Assembly: GCF_001408515.1 (NCBI RefSeq)
Contig: NZ_CYPR01000196.1
Location: 1-64,000, forward strand
DNA: 64,000 nt
Reading direction: 5' to 3'
Source of the DNA: Jannaschia seosinensis
Lineage (GTDB): Bacteria > Pseudomonadota > Alphaproteobacteria > Rhodobacterales > Rhodobacteraceae
In this document: in pieces, positions 62,242 through 64,000 of the stretch
How the letters are laid out: every line of letters starts with the position of its first letter
How positions within the stretch are numbered: position 1 is the stretch's first letter
Position numbers and translations under genes: made by a program
Notes under the pieces: model-generated
What the model was told of the DNA's origin: nothing
Database searches by the model: none
The model's input: only the letters and a program-made list of their open reading frames with translations

Positions 62242-62886
62242 CTACAGCTTCCCCCCCACCCACTTCGCGACGATCAGCCCCGGCACGCTGTCGAGCGCCC
62301 GCTCGGCGTCTCCGTCGAGATCGAGCCGCTTCGGCAGCTTAACCTGCGGCACTAGCAGGAAGATCGGCGCAGTCACTTGACCGCGGCCGGTCTTCGATCG
62401 CGAGGCGACCGCTTGGCCGCGTGTGTTTAGCCGCGCCTTGGCGGCCACCAGCAGGCTAGGGCCGCGGCGGCGATAGACGAAGCGCAGGCGAAGCCCTCGG
62501 CGGCGCTCCCACTCACCGGGGGTGATCTTGCCGCCCCGGAGCCCGCGCCCGGCCGCTTCGGTCGGGATCGCGAGCCAGAAACCATTCTTCGAGCGGATCA
62601 GCGGCCCGGTGTCGTGGGCGCCGACGATCACCGGTGCCTTCGACCAGACCAGAGCCGCAGCGTTCAGGCTCTCGCCGGCCTTGGGATAGGTTTGACTCCG
62701 GATCGAGTTCGCCAGCTGCCGGCCGAGCCCGGCGCCTGTGATCTGGCCGCGCCAAGCGGTCTTGAGGCCAGTCCCGGCCTCGCGCATGGCGGCGGAGACC
62801 GCCTTCTCGCCGGCATTCACCTCCGCGGCCATGGCGGCGACGAGATCGGGCGTGGTGTCGAACTTCAGTTTCATCGAGGTCGCCAT
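62242..62886 (-). CDS. DUF6441 / HK97-gp10-like head-tail connector protein
   Basis: Protein of 214 residues. The start MATSMKLKFDTTPDLVAAMA follows AGGAAA. The body has RGGKITPGEWERRRGLRLRF and a strand-rich C-terminus, in a family I recall as DUF6441 and adjacent to gp10. These small proteins help join head and tail. Genomic position between the head-closure and terminator genes fits. An alternate start is five codons later. Confidence 0.7.
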   Translation of the reverse strand: MATSMKLKFDTTPDLVAAMAAEVNAGEKAVSAAMREAGTGLKTAWRGQITGAGLGRQLANSIRSQTYPKAGESLNAAALVWSKAPVIVGAHDTGPLIRSKNGFWLAIPTEAAGRGLRGGKITPGEWERRRGLRLRFVYRRRGPSLLVAAKARLNTRGQAVASRSKTGRGQVTAPIFLLVPQVKLPKRLDLDGDAERALDSVPGLIVAKWVGGKL

Positions 62887-62939
62887 TCAGTTTCCTGCCT
62901 GCATGTGACACACTGGCTTTCTAAAATGAGGAGAAGATG

Positions 62940-63227
62940 ATGAGCGATCGTGACGTGTACGTGGAGAAGATGAAGGCGAAGCTGGACGAGTGGAACGCAG
63001 ACATCGACAAGTTGCAGGCCCAGGCCAAGGCTGCGGAAGCCGATGCCAAGGCGAATAACGAAAAGCAGCTTGCTGAGATGCGCACTCAGCGAGACGAGGC
63101 TCAGGCGAAGCTGAAAGAGGCGCAAAACGCCAGCGATGCGGCGTGGGATGACATGCGCAAAGGAATGGAAAACGCCTGGGACAACATCTCGACTTCGTTC
63201 AAGAGCGCGATGAGACGCTTCCAGTAA
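62940..63227 (+). CDS. Coiled-coil small protein on the opposite strand
   Basis: Protein of 95 residues rich in Lys, Glu and Ala (KMKAKLDEWNADIDKLQAQA, EKQLAEMRTQRDEAQAKLKE), forming a likely continuous helix or coiled coil. The start ATG at 62940 has GGAG at 6-nt spacing. Proteins of this shape are widespread and unnamed. It interrupts the minus-strand head-tail module, so it is probably a moron expressed in the lysogen. Confidence 0.65.
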   Translation: MSDRDVYVEKMKAKLDEWNADIDKLQAQAKAAEADAKANNEKQLAEMRTQRDEAQAKLKEAQNASDAAWDDMRKGMENAWDNISTSFKSAMRRFQ

Positions 63228-63251
63228 CGTGATCCCGGGCGAGCTTCAGCT

Positions 63252-63563
63252 TCATGCCGGCCGCAAATCCACAGTCCAGACGAGCCGCTCGCGGTCGCGG
63301 ACAGGTTCTCCCTGGATGAGGAAGGCCTCGCCCTCGATCTCGATCCGGTCGCCCGGACGCGGGGTCGGGACTTCCGCGACGCGCAGATCGATGCGCGTGG
63401 TCTCCGACCAGAGGCGCGCGTCGCCGAAGCCGGTGGTGTCGTCCGCCCGGCGCGCCACGGCCCGGACGAGGACGGGTGCGCCACCCTCGGGGGTGTAGAC
63501 GGCGTCGCGTGCGACATTGCCATCCGCGAACAGGGCGTCCAACGCCATTGCGACAGCCATCAT
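63252..63563 (-). CDS. Head-tail joining protein
   Basis: Protein of 103 residues starting MMAVAMALDALFADGNVARD, then LVRAVARRADDTTGFGDARL and a beta ladder ending RDRERLVWTVDLRPA. This pattern is typical of small head-closure proteins. The ATG overlaps the capsid gene stop as TGATG. Position directly after the capsid gene agrees with lambda-type order. Confidence 0.75.
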   Translation of the reverse strand: MMAVAMALDALFADGNVARDAVYTPEGGAPVLVRAVARRADDTTGFGDARLWSETTRIDLRVAEVPTPRPGDRIEIEGEAFLIQGEPVRDRERLVWTVDLRPA

Positions 63564-64000
63564 CAGGTCCGCCTTGCCGAGCGCAGAACCTGCGGGCGGG
63601 TGCAGATCGGCAACGGGTTGCTCTCGATCTCGAGGCGCACCCATTCGTCCCGGTCGCGGTCTGGGATCATGCGCGCGTAGAGCGGCAGACCCACCGTGTT
63701 GACTGTCTCGAACGTGTCGGCGGGGGCGTAGTAGATCTCGAACAGCCCCTCGACCCCCTCGGGGTAGAAGTACGCCTTGTCCGTGGACACGCCGAAGCCC
63801 AGCCCGCCCCGATAGCGCCGGAAGGTGATGCCGCCGAAGCTGACCTCCTCGCCCACGCGCCCGCGCAGATCTGCGGCCGCGGCAGTGTTTAGATAGGTCT
63901 CGCGCACCTCCTTGTGGGCGACCAGATCGGCGAAGAAGGCCGAGCCGCATTCGGCGCGCAGCTGCACCTGACCGGCGGCGAGACCGCCGAGGCTGTCCTC
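63563..64000 (-). CDS. Major capsid protein, lambda-E-like (C-terminal part; runs off window)
   Basis: The frame is open to the window edge, with about 145 C-terminal residues seen. LRAECGSAFFADLVAHKEVR, then GGITFRRYRGGLGFGVSTDK and VGLPLYARMIPDRDRDEWVR are marks of lambda gpE-type capsid proteins. It forms the HK97-fold shell. The start lies beyond the window. Confidence 0.85.
   Translation of the reverse strand, partial: EDSLGGLAAGQVQLRAECGSAFFADLVAHKEVRETYLNTAAAADLRGRVGEEVSFGGITFRRYRGGLGFGVSTDKAYFYPEGVEGLFEIYYAPADTFETVNTVGLPLYARMIPDRDRDEWVRLEIESNPLPICTRPQVLRSARRT

Overview
The window looks like chromosomal or prophage DNA of a high-GC alphaproteobacterium, most likely order Rhodobacterales. 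The clues are a tail module in the order and style of the Rhodobacter gene transfer agent (tail tube, chaperone, tape measure, g12-, g13-, g14- and g15-like proteins), early genes of families I associate with that order, and dense insertion-sequence debris. No tRNA, rRNA or CRISPR array was recognised.

Layout. (1) 1-1408: end of an IS1380-type element next to an intact IS4-family element. (2) 1666-2451: a lone alpha/beta hydrolase. (3) 2560-12514, minus strand: a tightly overlapped phage-type early operon. It has a sigma-like protein, small conserved proteins, a RecA-like ATPase, a PD-(D/E)XK nuclease, a RecD-type helicase, a Toprim primase/helicase with an in-frame amber codon, a RuvC-like nuclease and a cluster of GGTTCAC repeats. 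(4) 12705-48337: about 36 kb of cargo, described below. (5) 48563-64000, minus strand: the phage late operon read from tail fibre back to a lambda-E-type capsid protein cut by the window end. It has plus-strand insertions (a MITE, a small membrane protein, a secreted-protein/lipoprotein pair, a coiled-coil protein).

The simplest reading is one prophage on the minus strand (head, tail, fibre, then early genes) whose fibre/early junction carries the cargo. The cargo holds a phospholipase-D-like protein, two genes of unknown function, a serine-recombinase/DUF2924 module, a type I restriction-modification locus with an embedded PrrC-type anticodon nuclease, IS5 and decayed IS256 elements, and an unusual locus of a small membrane protein, two giant proteins (3,690 and 2,432 residues) and a lysozyme-like protein.

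The giant-protein locus (28534-48337) is the best candidate for an undescribed system. The giants lack signal peptides and any domain I can name, are rich in beta-strand-like sequence, sit 5 bp apart and are followed by a protein with a lysozyme-like active-site region. Other strong observations are a textbook -1 frameshift signal in the tail assembly chaperone gene, the PrrC-like active site between hsdS and hsdM, and the amber codon that splits the primase/helicase.
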